NCBI GenBank assembly: GCA_049591295.1
Contig: JBAWEQ010000069.1
Span: 1 to 17,827, forward strand
Reading direction: 5' to 3'
DNA from: DTPS01 sp049591295
GTDB taxonomy: Bacteria; Acidobacteriota; UBA4820; DSQY01
DNA: 17,827 bases
Shown here: positions 6,718-12,918 of the stretch, one piece after another
Layout: each line of letters opens with the position of its first letter
Numbering within the stretch: position 1 is the stretch's first letter
Made by a program: the position numbers and the translations under genes
The notes under the pieces: generated by a model
What the model saw: only the letters and a program-made list of their open reading frames with translations
Databases searched by the model: none
What the model was told of the DNA's origin: nothing

Positions 6718-7165
6718 ACTTCCTCTCCTTCTCCTTCAACTGGGTCAGCCTCTGTTCCCCGGTCGGTTGGGGAAGGAGGTCTTTCAACGTTGTCTCTCGG
6801 AATATCTCTTCGACGGCATTCTTAAGCTTATGCCACACGGATACTTGTGTACATCCCTTGAAAAACATGCAATTCTTCTGATCCTCCATGCACTCCACGA
6901 GCCGCATCTCACCCTCAATGACCGCGTAAACCTGCAAGAGGGTGATCTCTTCCGGAGAACGCCGGAGGCAGTAACCACCATCCCGCCCTAGGGTGGAGCT
7001 GACCAGTCCTCCCCGCACCAGGTTGCGCATCACCTTGGCTAGGTAGGAGAGCGGAACGTTCTGCGATTCCGCGATGGTCCGCAGCTCAGCAGAAGCGCCA
7101 TCGGGAAGGAGCGCCAGGAACACCAAGCTCCTCACCGCATAGTCGAACCCTTTGCTCAATTGCAT
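6698..7165 (-). CDS. Rrf2-family Fe-S-type transcriptional regulator of the SUF operon
   Basis: A 155-residue IscR/Rrf2-type winged-helix regulator. MQLSKGFDYAVRSLVFLA is the classic Rrf2 opening, the recognition region includes VPLSYLAKVMRNLVRGGLV, and the wing contains GRDGGY. Three cysteines, C92, C99 and C105, match the IscR cluster ligands C92/C98/C104 except for one extra residue between the first two. The His that follows in IscR (H107) has no obvious equivalent. I place the start at 7165, not the upstream in-frame ATG at 7192, because AGGGAG lies 6 nt before it, it matches the family N-terminus, and 7192 falls inside the palindrome downstream of the promoter. It probably represses the operon from that palindrome and senses Fe-S status. 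Confidence 0.88.
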   Translation of the reverse strand: MQLSKGFDYAVRSLVFLALLPDGASAELRTIAESQNVPLSYLAKVMRNLVRGGLVSSTLGRDGGYCLRRSPEEITLLQVYAVIEGEMRLVECMEDQKNCMFFKGCTQVSVWHKLKNAVEEIFRETTLKDLLPQPTGEQRLTQLKEKERKYARAGA

Positions 7166-7185
7166 GAGCTTCTCCCTAAATCGCA

Positions 7186-7214
7186 CAATCATGGAGTTAA
7201 TGACTCCACAATTG
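7186..7214. promoter_or_regulatory. 29-bp palindrome, candidate operator for the Rrf2 regulator
   Basis: An imperfect palindrome on the plus strand: CAAT-CA-TGGAGT-TAATG-ACTCCA-CA-ATTG. Arms pair at 10 of 12 positions around a 5-nt centre. It begins about 8 nt beyond the predicted -10, so it covers the predicted transcription start and early leader of the SUF operon, a normal place for an autoregulatory repressor site. Length and symmetry fit a dimeric Rrf2 protein, although the bases are not the E. coli IscR consensus as I know it. Confidence 0.6.
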
Positions 7215-7221
7215 AGATGTT

Positions 7222-7250
7222 AATGTAACACTGGCCTTTGAGGCTGTCAA
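7222..7250 (-). promoter_or_regulatory. Sigma70-type promoter of the SUF operon
   Basis: On the minus strand there is a perfect -35 TTGACA (7245-7250), a 17-nt spacer, and a -10 TACATT (7222-7227, 4 of 6 matches). It points at the rrf2-type regulator, with a leader of roughly 50 nt to the chosen start at 7165. The spacing is optimal and the -35 exact. The palindrome at 7186-7214 lies immediately downstream. Confidence 0.75.
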
Positions 7251-7316
7251 GCACACCCACGCGCCTTCACGCACAGGTGGGTGAGTTTCACTTCGCCACC
7301 ATGCTAGAGTGGATCC

Positions 7317-8897
7317 ATGGCTGCGGTATCCAGCATGCGCTTCTCCAGCCACTTGCTACGCTCCATCAAGCGACAGATCCGCGAGGTCCGGGGACCCGAG
7401 GACGACGAGGTGGAGGCCTACTACCGGCCTTATTCCGACTTTTTTCGCCATCGAGGCGCCGTTTCCATCGAACATTCCGCATTTCTGGCGGAATGCAGAA
7501 TCTCCCCGCTCGTCCTGGTGGGCGACTTCCACACCCTGGACCAGGCCCAGAAGACCTTCCTCTGGATCCTCGACGAAATGGGCAAGAACCGAATCAGGCC
7601 CATTGTGGTCCTGGAAATGGTCCTGGCCCGCTACGACACCCCCCTACTGCAGTACATCCGTGGAAGGATCGGAGACCTCGAATTTCTAGAGCAAACGCAC
7701 TATTTCGACAACTGGGGGTTCGACTTCTCTCACTATGAGCCCATCCTCGCGTATGCGAGACGCTGGAAGCTGGCCGTGCACGGACTCAACCAGGGCCAGT
7801 CCCTTTCTTACCGCGACCACTTCATGGCCCACCGTCTCAAGCATCTGCGAGACCGATACCCGGGCCAACCCCTATTGGTCCTGGTGGGTGATCTCCACCT
7901 GGCACCCACTCATCTCCCCAGGGAACTGGCCCAGGTTGGCTTCGCTCCCCCGCTCGTTCTCTTTCAGAACAGTGAAGCGGTCTATATGCGCAAGCTGCGC
8001 AACGGCGCCAACCCATCGGGGTGGTTTCGGCTTGGCGGGAGACGGCACCTGGTGAACAACACGCCTCCGTGGGTCAAGATGCAGACGTACCTGACCTGGC
8101 TCGAACACGGAGGGGAGGCGCTCTGCCAGATGTACGGCTTCTGCCGGCGAGGGGAAGATCCTGCAGAAGCCCCCGATCTCACCGACACGGTGGTCAGATA
8201 CCTGGACGCGCTCGGCAACCTGCTCCAGGTCCGGCGGGCCCCGCCGCCGGACTTCGAGGTCTACACCTTTCGCTCGCTGGAGTTCCTCCAGGATCCCTAT
8301 TTCAGGAGGGGGGCCGGGCGACGCTTCGCAGCACTGGTGCGGGACGGCCGGTCGGTGTATATCCACAAGCACCAGATCCTCTACGTCCCCGAGCTGGATT
8401 TGAACCGCACCGTCGAGGAAACCATGCATTTTCTGATGCATCGCGGCTTCCGGACCCGCTCCTCCCCCACCGCCTTCATGGGGCGAATCCACTACTATGC
8501 GTGCGGGTTCCTGGCATCCAAGCTGATCAACCCATTGCGAAAAACCCCAGACGCAAGCCAGATGCGAGACTCCCTATCGAGCTTCTACGCGCTGGCCAGG
8601 GAGAAGGACAGGATCAAGCTAGGTCGTCAGGCGCTCGTCTTCTCAAAGGCGCTCGAGTTCTTTCGGCTCATGAGACAACCGCTGGGACTCGCCCGCCTCG
8701 AACTGGAGCCTATGCTCCTGGCGGACTGGAAAACCCTCTATGGGCTTTCGCAGCAGATCGGCCATACGTTGGGATTGAGACTGTACGAGCGATTCGACCG
8801 CGGAGAGCTGTCCGCACTCGACCTCCGCAGGTACGCCTTCGAACAGCAGGATCCCCTTCTCTTCCATGACTTGCGCATCGAGGCCGAGGTTTCGTGA
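7317..8897 (+). CDS. ChaN/TIKI-superfamily-like protein with large C-terminal extension
   Basis: A 526-residue soluble protein with no signal peptide or lipobox. Residues about 60-215 resemble the ChaN (haem-binding)/TIKI/EreA fold: two GxxH motifs, G69-D-F-H72 in LVLVGDFHTLD and G191-D-L-H194 in LVLVGDLHLAP, plus acidic E100 in VVLEMVLARYD between them. Superfamily members bind haem or metal or act as hydrolases, and the activity here cannot be read from sequence. Residues about 230-526 match nothing I recognise. They are rich in Arg, aromatic residues and helices. An in-frame stop at 7305-7307 limits the start to ATG 7317 or 7335. No strong ribosome binding site is seen. The stop overlaps the mutY GTG, so the two genes are coupled. 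Confidence 0.75.
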   Translation: MAAVSSMRFSSHLLRSIKRQIREVRGPEDDEVEAYYRPYSDFFRHRGAVSIEHSAFLAECRISPLVLVGDFHTLDQAQKTFLWILDEMGKNRIRPIVVLEMVLARYDTPLLQYIRGRIGDLEFLEQTHYFDNWGFDFSHYEPILAYARRWKLAVHGLNQGQSLSYRDHFMAHRLKHLRDRYPGQPLLVLVGDLHLAPTHLPRELAQVGFAPPLVLFQNSEAVYMRKLRNGANPSGWFRLGGRRHLVNNTPPWVKMQTYLTWLEHGGEALCQMYGFCRRGEDPAEAPDLTDTVVRYLDALGNLLQVRRAPPPDFEVYTFRSLEFLQDPYFRRGAGRRFAALVRDGRSVYIHKHQILYVPELDLNRTVEETMHFLMHRGFRTRSSPTAFMGRIHYYACGFLASKLINPLRKTPDASQMRDSLSSFYALAREKDRIKLGRQALVFSKALEFFRLMRQPLGLARLELEPMLLADWKTLYGLSQQIGHTLGLRLYERFDRGELSALDLRRYAFEQQDPLLFHDLRIEAEVS

Positions 8898-10042
8898 GCG
8901 GCGGCCGGACTGAAGAGCCCAGCTTGGCTGCGCTGTTGGCGCGCGTTCCAGATCTGGCGAGGACACTGCTGGATTGGTACCGGAGGGCCCACAGAGACCT
9001 GCCTTGGCGGCATACTCACGATCCCTACGCCCTCTGGGTGAGCGAGGTCATGCTCCAGCAGACCCAGGTCTCAACCGTCCTGTCGTTCTACGAGAGATTT
9101 CTCCTCCGGTATCCGGACCTTGAATCCCTGGCGGCAACCGATGAGGAGGCCCTTCTCAAGGCCTGGGAAGGCTTGGGGTATTACGGCCGCGCCAAGCGCA
9201 TGCACCTGGCCGCGAAGGCCATTCTGCAAAGGGGCGGGTGGCCGCGCCGGGCAGTCGAGCTTCAGGGCCTTCCCGGCATCGGACGCAGCACCGCCGGCGC
9301 CATCGCCTCGTTCGCTTTCGGCGAGGCGGCGCCCATCTTGGACGGGAACGTCAGGCGGATCTGGGCCAGGCTTCTAGCGTTGGATCGACCCGCCTCCGGA
9401 CAAGTCCTGTCAGGCCTTTGGGGACTGTCCGGGGCGGCCGTCCAAAGCGCAGATCCGGCTCTGGTCAATCAGGCGCTCATGGAGTTGGGGGCTACCGTTT
9501 GCAGACCGCGAAACCCCCTCTGCGGAGCATGCCCGCTCTTGAGCTGGTGCGAGGCAGCGCTCAGCGGCGAACCCGAGAGGTTTCCGCCACGCGCGCCCAG
9601 GCACGCCCGCCCGCTCCTGGAAGTTTCCCTGGGGATCATATGGCGAGGCGGACGTTTCCTGGTAACCAAGCGCGCCCCGGATGGGTTTCTTGGCGGTCTC
9701 TGGGAATTGCCTGGGGGGAAATGGCAGGAGGGCGAGACCGCCCCCGAGGCCCTTCGGAGGGAGCTGCGAGAGGAACTGGCGCTTGAAGTCTTCCATCTGC
9801 GCCCCCATCCCGCGGTGCGCCACGGCTACTCCCATTTTGAGGTGCGCCTTCACCCGTTCGAGTGCGAAGCCGCCGACGATGCCGAGCCCCAAACCTCCCT
9901 CCCCCACCGGTGGATACTGAGCGAAGAGATCGGAACGCTCGCCTTTCCGGCCGGCACCCACAAGGTCTTCTCCAAGATATTTCCTATCAGGAGGCGAGCG
10001 GCCGAATCCGCCGGTCATTACGGAACGCAAGACGGCCCGTGA
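8894..10042 (+). CDS. mutY: MutY A/G-specific adenine DNA glycosylase
   Basis: A 382-residue base-excision repair enzyme that removes adenine mispaired with 8-oxoguanine. The catalytic pair is E51 in SEVMLQQTQV and D150 in ILDGNVRRI, and the helix-hairpin-helix is LQGLPGIGRSTAGAI. The [4Fe-4S] ligands follow the MutY/Nth pattern C203-x6-C210-x2-C213-x5-C219. Residues about 244-370 form the C-terminal NUDIX-like domain (GGLWELPGGKW and RRELREEL) used to read 8-oxoG. The NUDIX box has Ala where catalytic hydrolases have Gly near its end, as expected for a recognition rather than a hydrolysis role. It starts with GTG in a GTGA overlap with the upstream gene. It is a client of the SUF system encoded nearby. 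Confidence 0.95.
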   Translation: MSGGRTEEPSLAALLARVPDLARTLLDWYRRAHRDLPWRHTHDPYALWVSEVMLQQTQVSTVLSFYERFLLRYPDLESLAATDEEALLKAWEGLGYYGRAKRMHLAAKAILQRGGWPRRAVELQGLPGIGRSTAGAIASFAFGEAAPILDGNVRRIWARLLALDRPASGQVLSGLWGLSGAAVQSADPALVNQALMELGATVCRPRNPLCGACPLLSWCEAALSGEPERFPPRAPRHARPLLEVSLGIIWRGGRFLVTKRAPDGFLGGLWELPGGKWQEGETAPEALRRELREELALEVFHLRPHPAVRHGYSHFEVRLHPFECEAADDAEPQTSLPHRWILSEEIGTLAFPAGTHKVFSKIFPIRRRAAESAGHYGTQDGP

Positions 10043-10109
10043 CGGCCACCCCGAGCACGGCCCTTGACCGCGCCGCGCCCCTCTGGTTTCATAGGCGGGG
10101 AGGCCGGCA

Positions 10110-10574
10110 TTGGCCAGTCGGACCGACAAGGTGCTGCTCTACGCGCTCCTTACGCTGATCCTGTTGGGCGGCCTCTGTGCCTGTTGCCTTTTTGCTGCCA
10201 TCTTCACCCCACTCCGCTTTTGGACCCACGGTGGAGCCCCGGAGGCAGCCAAGTCCTATCTGCGCAACAATCCGGTCGTTGTGGCTCAAATCGGCCAAGT
10301 CACCGGTTTCGGCTGGTTCCCCAGCGGCTCTGTGAGCGATGTGGACGGACGGGGGAAGGCCCATCTCGTCTTTGCCCTCAAGGGGACCAAGGGAGAAGGG
10401 CGCGCCGTCCTGGACCTGGAGAAGAAGCCGGATGCCAACTGGACCGTCGTTGCCGCCCGTCTCTACGTGGGGGGAAAGGAGTTCATCCTCCAAGAGCCCC
10501 CCCTTGGAAGCCGGCCGCCCCCTCCTCTCCCTGGAAGCAAGTCCGAACAGGACTCGGATGGGTACAACGCCTGA
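10110..10574 (+). CDS. Membrane-anchored Coa1-like hypothetical protein
   Basis: A 154-residue protein with an N-terminal membrane helix (about 8-33, including CACC), then a soluble domain of about 95 residues and a Pro-rich, acidic C-terminal tail (GSRPPPPLPGSKSEQDSD). The soluble part (YLRNNPVVVAQIGQV, then LVFALKGTKGEGRAVLDLEKK and W-TVVAARLYVGGKEF) resembles the Coa1/cytochrome oxidase assembly factor fold. That is a soft resemblance and no oxidase gene is present. The start is TTG at 10110, supported by GGGGAGG about 6 nt upstream. It follows mutY by 67 nt on the same strand and could share its transcript. It is convergent with the mglA-like gene. Confidence 0.65.
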   Translation: MASRTDKVLLYALLTLILLGGLCACCLFAAIFTPLRFWTHGGAPEAAKSYLRNNPVVVAQIGQVTGFGWFPSGSVSDVDGRGKAHLVFALKGTKGEGRAVLDLEKKPDANWTVVAARLYVGGKEFILQEPPLGSRPPPPLPGSKSEQDSDGYNA

Positions 10575-10682
10575 TCCGGCCGTCCACTCATCGCCGTCGT
10601 CCGATATCAATATTCTCGCAGATGGCCTTGGCCGGGGCCGAGGCGCGGCTCAGGCGGATTCGGGGATGGACTGGCTGATCGG
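10575..10682. other. Convergent intergenic spacer with weak stem-loop
   Basis: A 108-nt spacer between two convergent genes. It holds an interrupted inverted repeat (10625-10633 with 10636-10644, GCCTTGGCC/GGCCGAGGC, one non-Watson-Crick pair, 2-nt gap) but no T-tract on either strand. I cannot call a definite terminator for either gene. Confidence 0.4.
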
Positions 10683-11705
10683 TCAGTCTTCGTGGTCCAG
10701 GAAAAGGCGAAGCCTGTAGCGGCGGCCTTCCAGCTCAACGGGGATATCGAGGGGCACACCGGGAAGCAGGCGGACCCGGGAAAGGGCCTCCATCGGCGTC
10801 CCATCGTGAACGGCGACATCCCCGCCACTTCCCGACTCCGCCTCCGGTTCCTGGAAGGTGCGTGGAGTCTCTGTACACCCAAAGGGCGAATCCTCTCGGA
10901 ATCCCTCCTCGAACAGGAGTTCGGCCGAATCTTCCACGGCTGAGGCGAGGAGCGGATCCATGGGCCTGTCCGGCATCTCGGCACCGCTTACGTCCTCGGG
11001 GAGAAAGCCGCCACGTGCCATAGGACCGTCGTCCAGTGGGCCGGTGCCCGATACCTTTCCCCATGGCCCTCCGGGGGCCAGCAGCGATGGGGGGGCCTCC
11101 ATGCGCGGAACGCTTTGCAGCGGCTTGGCCAGAAGGGCCCGCAGCACCAGGGAGGTGATGGACTTGAGCGTGTCCTCAACCCCCACGCCTTCGCTGGCGA
11201 TCGCTTCGAAGAAGGGTCGATTGGAGGGATTCAGTTCGCGGTCGAGCTCTTCCAGGCTCAGGATGTCCTGAAGATCCCTCTTGTTGTACTGAATCACCAT
11301 GGGCGTGGAATCGGGATCCAGCCCGTTGTCCTGGAGGTGCTCGTGGAGCTGCATAAGGGATTGGAGGTTGGCTTCGCGCATTCTTCTCTGGCTGTCGGCC
11401 ACGAAGATGACCCCGTCGGCCCCCTTGAGAACCTTGCGGCGGGTATCTTCATAGAAAACCTGTCCGGGAACGGTGTACAGCTGAACGCGCAGCTTGTGGC
11501 CCTGCACGGTTCCCAATTCCATTGGGAGGAAGTCGAAGAAGATGGTGCGGTCGGCATCAGTGGACAGGGTGAGGAGCTGACCGCGCTGGGTCTCGTCCAT
11601 GTTGTCGTACACGAATTTGATGTTGCTCGTCTTACCGCCCAGGCCGGGGCCATAGTAAACGATCTTAGATGTGAGCTCCCGGGTCGTGCGGTTGATGAGC
11701 GCCAT
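10683..11705 (-). CDS. MglA-like Ras-superfamily GTPase with long C-terminal extension
   Basis: A 340-residue protein whose first 195 or so residues are a complete MglA-family GTPase domain: P-loop G19-x5-K25-T26 (GPGLGGKT), R53 in STDADRTIFFDF, switch II TVPGQVFYEDTRRKV with Q82, and N141-K-R-D. R53 and Q82 match the catalytic pair known from MglA proteins. MglA proteins set cell polarity in gliding or twitching bacteria and are usually about 195 aa. Here residues 200-310 form a Pro/Gly/acidic, probably disordered linker, and the end (LLPGVPLDIPVELEGRRYRL) looks like a small beta segment of unknown role. AGGGGGG precedes the ATG by 3 nt. It follows the STAS gene by 18 nt. No mglB is visible in the window. 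Confidence 0.9.
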   Translation of the reverse strand: MALINRTTRELTSKIVYYGPGLGGKTSNIKFVYDNMDETQRGQLLTLSTDADRTIFFDFLPMELGTVQGHKLRVQLYTVPGQVFYEDTRRKVLKGADGVIFVADSQRRMREANLQSLMQLHEHLQDNGLDPDSTPMVIQYNKRDLQDILSLEELDRELNPSNRPFFEAIASEGVGVEDTLKSITSLVLRALLAKPLQSVPRMEAPPSLLAPGGPWGKVSGTGPLDDGPMARGGFLPEDVSGAEMPDRPMDPLLASAVEDSAELLFEEGFREDSPFGCTETPRTFQEPEAESGSGGDVAVHDGTPMEALSRVRLLPGVPLDIPVELEGRRYRLRLFLDHED

Positions 11706-11723
11706 CGGCCCCCCTTATCCGGG

Positions 11724-12071
11724 TCACGCAAACATGTCTTCGAGAGCCTTCTCTTCCGAATCGTAGATCCTGATGATCTCGTCCAGACGGGTCAGGCGCA
11801 TGAGCTTCCGGATGGTCTCGTTGGGCCTCACCAGCTTGAGGCGCTTCCCGCTGTCCTCGAAGCGCGCCAGATACCCCACCACCTCCCCCAAGCCAGTGGA
11901 GTCCATGTAGTTGATGTTCTCCAGGTTGAGAATCAATCCTTCGACGCCCTCCTCGCCCAGGAGCTTGGCCAGCTCCTGGCTGAGTTGGCCGGCCGACTGC
12001 CCCAGCGTCACCTCTCCCGTGACGTCCAGAATGATCACGCTGTTATCCAGCACCTTCTTCACGATCCTCAC
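11724..12071 (-). CDS. STAS-domain protein (anti-sigma-factor-antagonist type)
   Basis: A 115-residue single STAS domain like SpoIIAA/RsbV. The phosphorylatable serine is S58 in YMDSTGLGEVVGYL, preceded by the usual LILNLENI strand. Family members switch partner proteins through reversible phosphorylation by a serine kinase and a phosphatase, but no kinase or phosphatase gene is visible here. It starts with GTG, overlapping the stop of the upstream exported-protein gene as GTGA, with only a weak ribosome binding site. That points to translational coupling. The MglA-like gene follows 18 nt later, so the domain may work with that GTPase in a signalling module. That partnership is inference. Confidence 0.9.
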   Translation of the reverse strand: MRIVKKVLDNSVIILDVTGEVTLGQSAGQLSQELAKLLGEEGVEGLILNLENINYMDSTGLGEVVGYLARFEDSGKRLKLVRPNETIRKLMRLTRLDEIIRIYDSEEKALEDMFA

Positions 12072-12787
12072 GGCGAGCCGCCCGCATCTCCCGTCCTGTC
12101 GAGGGAGAACACACCCGTGATGGGCTGGCCCGAGGCGATCTCATAGCTGAACCAAGATCCCCGAATGCTCTTCTGGTCACTCGAAAGCGTGCCGTCCAGT
12201 CGCCCCATCTTGCCGAACTTAGCATCGATCCGTTCGAGGAAAAGCTGGTTGTTGATAAAGGTGCCCTGAAGGCTGCCGGCCTGGCCGTTGTCGAGCGTGT
12301 AGTCGCCGGTCACGAGCGTGCCGTTCTGGGAGAGGTACACGTCGCCGTGAGTGCCGGCCGGCATGAGCACGAGGGTCCAATGGCCATCGAGCACCTGCCG
12401 GGCCTCCTGGAGATTGGTGCGGAGCTTCTGCATCTCGCCCTGAAGAACGGTCAGCTCGAGGTAGCCGTCGTGAAGCGAACGCAGGAGATCGAGCCTCTCC
12501 GTTTCCAGGCTCTGGCGGCGGGTGGCATTGCGCAACAGCGCCTCGGCCCGGTCCGCGTTCTTCACATCCGTTCCGGAGGCGGCCTGCTCGTCCGAAGACT
12601 CCAGGTCCTTGATCTGCGAGTCGAGCTGGGCAAGGCCTCTCCACTTGGCCGCCATCAAGGCCTGCTGGGAGGTCTGTATGGCTTCCAGCGCAGCCAGCCG
12701 CATCTTCTGGATATCCCTTCCTCCGTCCGCGGCAAGCGCGCACACGCCTATGCCCACCGCTAGCAGAACTGGCAGTCTCTTGATCAT
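12068..12787 (-). CDS. Exported coiled-coil and beta-domain protein, function unknown
   Basis: A 239-residue protein with a Sec signal peptide (MIKRLPVLLAVGIGVCALA, probable cut after ALA). Residues about 27-135 are helical with a likely coiled coil (RNATRRQSLETERLDLLRSL). Residues about 135-235 are beta-rich with spaced Gly/Trp motifs (DGHWTLVL, QNGTLVTGDY, GTLSSDQKSIRGSW) that look like a small barrel or lipocalin-like fold. I recognise no named family. ATG 12787 is chosen because GGAG lies 6 nt upstream and because 12799, the other nearby ATG, falls at the predicted transcription start. The longer open frame to 13009 runs through promoter and intergenic sequence. It is the first gene of the STAS/MglA operon. 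Confidence 0.75.
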   Translation of the reverse strand: MIKRLPVLLAVGIGVCALAADGGRDIQKMRLAALEAIQTSQQALMAAKWRGLAQLDSQIKDLESSDEQAASGTDVKNADRAEALLRNATRRQSLETERLDLLRSLHDGYLELTVLQGEMQKLRTNLQEARQVLDGHWTLVLMPAGTHGDVYLSQNGTLVTGDYTLDNGQAGSLQGTFINNQLFLERIDAKFGKMGRLDGTLSSDQKSIRGSWFSYEIASGQPITGVFSLDRTGDAGGSP

Positions 12788-12805
12788 GGCCGTCTCCATG
12801 CTTCG

Positions 12806-12834
12806 AAGATAGCATAGGGGTACTACCTCGGCAA
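12806..12834 (-). promoter_or_regulatory. Promoter of the exported-protein/STAS/MglA operon
   Basis: On the minus strand there is a -35 TTGCCG (12829-12834, 4 of 6), a 17-nt spacer, and a -10 TATCTT (12806-12811, 4 of 6) with an upstream TG one base away, so an extended -10 type. The predicted transcription start near 12798 leaves about 11 nt before the chosen ATG at 12787. Confidence 0.6.
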
Positions 12835-12840
12835 GCTCGT

Positions 12841-12890
12841 TCCCACGGCCGTTCGGCCCGGAGACTCGCGGGGGCGCCGCCACCGTGGGA
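12841..12890. repeat. Spaced inverted repeat in the hflX upstream region
   Basis: Perfect 8-bp arms TCCCACGG (12841-12848) and CCGTGGGA (12883-12890) are separated by 34 nt containing an inner GGCC-GTTC-GGCC. The outer arm ends 28 nt before the hflX start and could fold as a leader structure. No function can be assigned. Confidence 0.35.
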
Positions 12891-12918
12891 TGTGCTAGTG
12901 TTGAGCGCGGAGGATGAA

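Noticed and set aside
10625..10644. Possible terminator between convergent genes
   Set aside because: The stem has a 2-nt gap, one imperfect pair and no T-tract. It is recorded only as a weak structure in the spacer entry.
11115..12146. 343-codon open frame on the plus strand
   Set aside because: It is antisense to the MglA-like and STAS genes, which have clear motifs and operon spacing.
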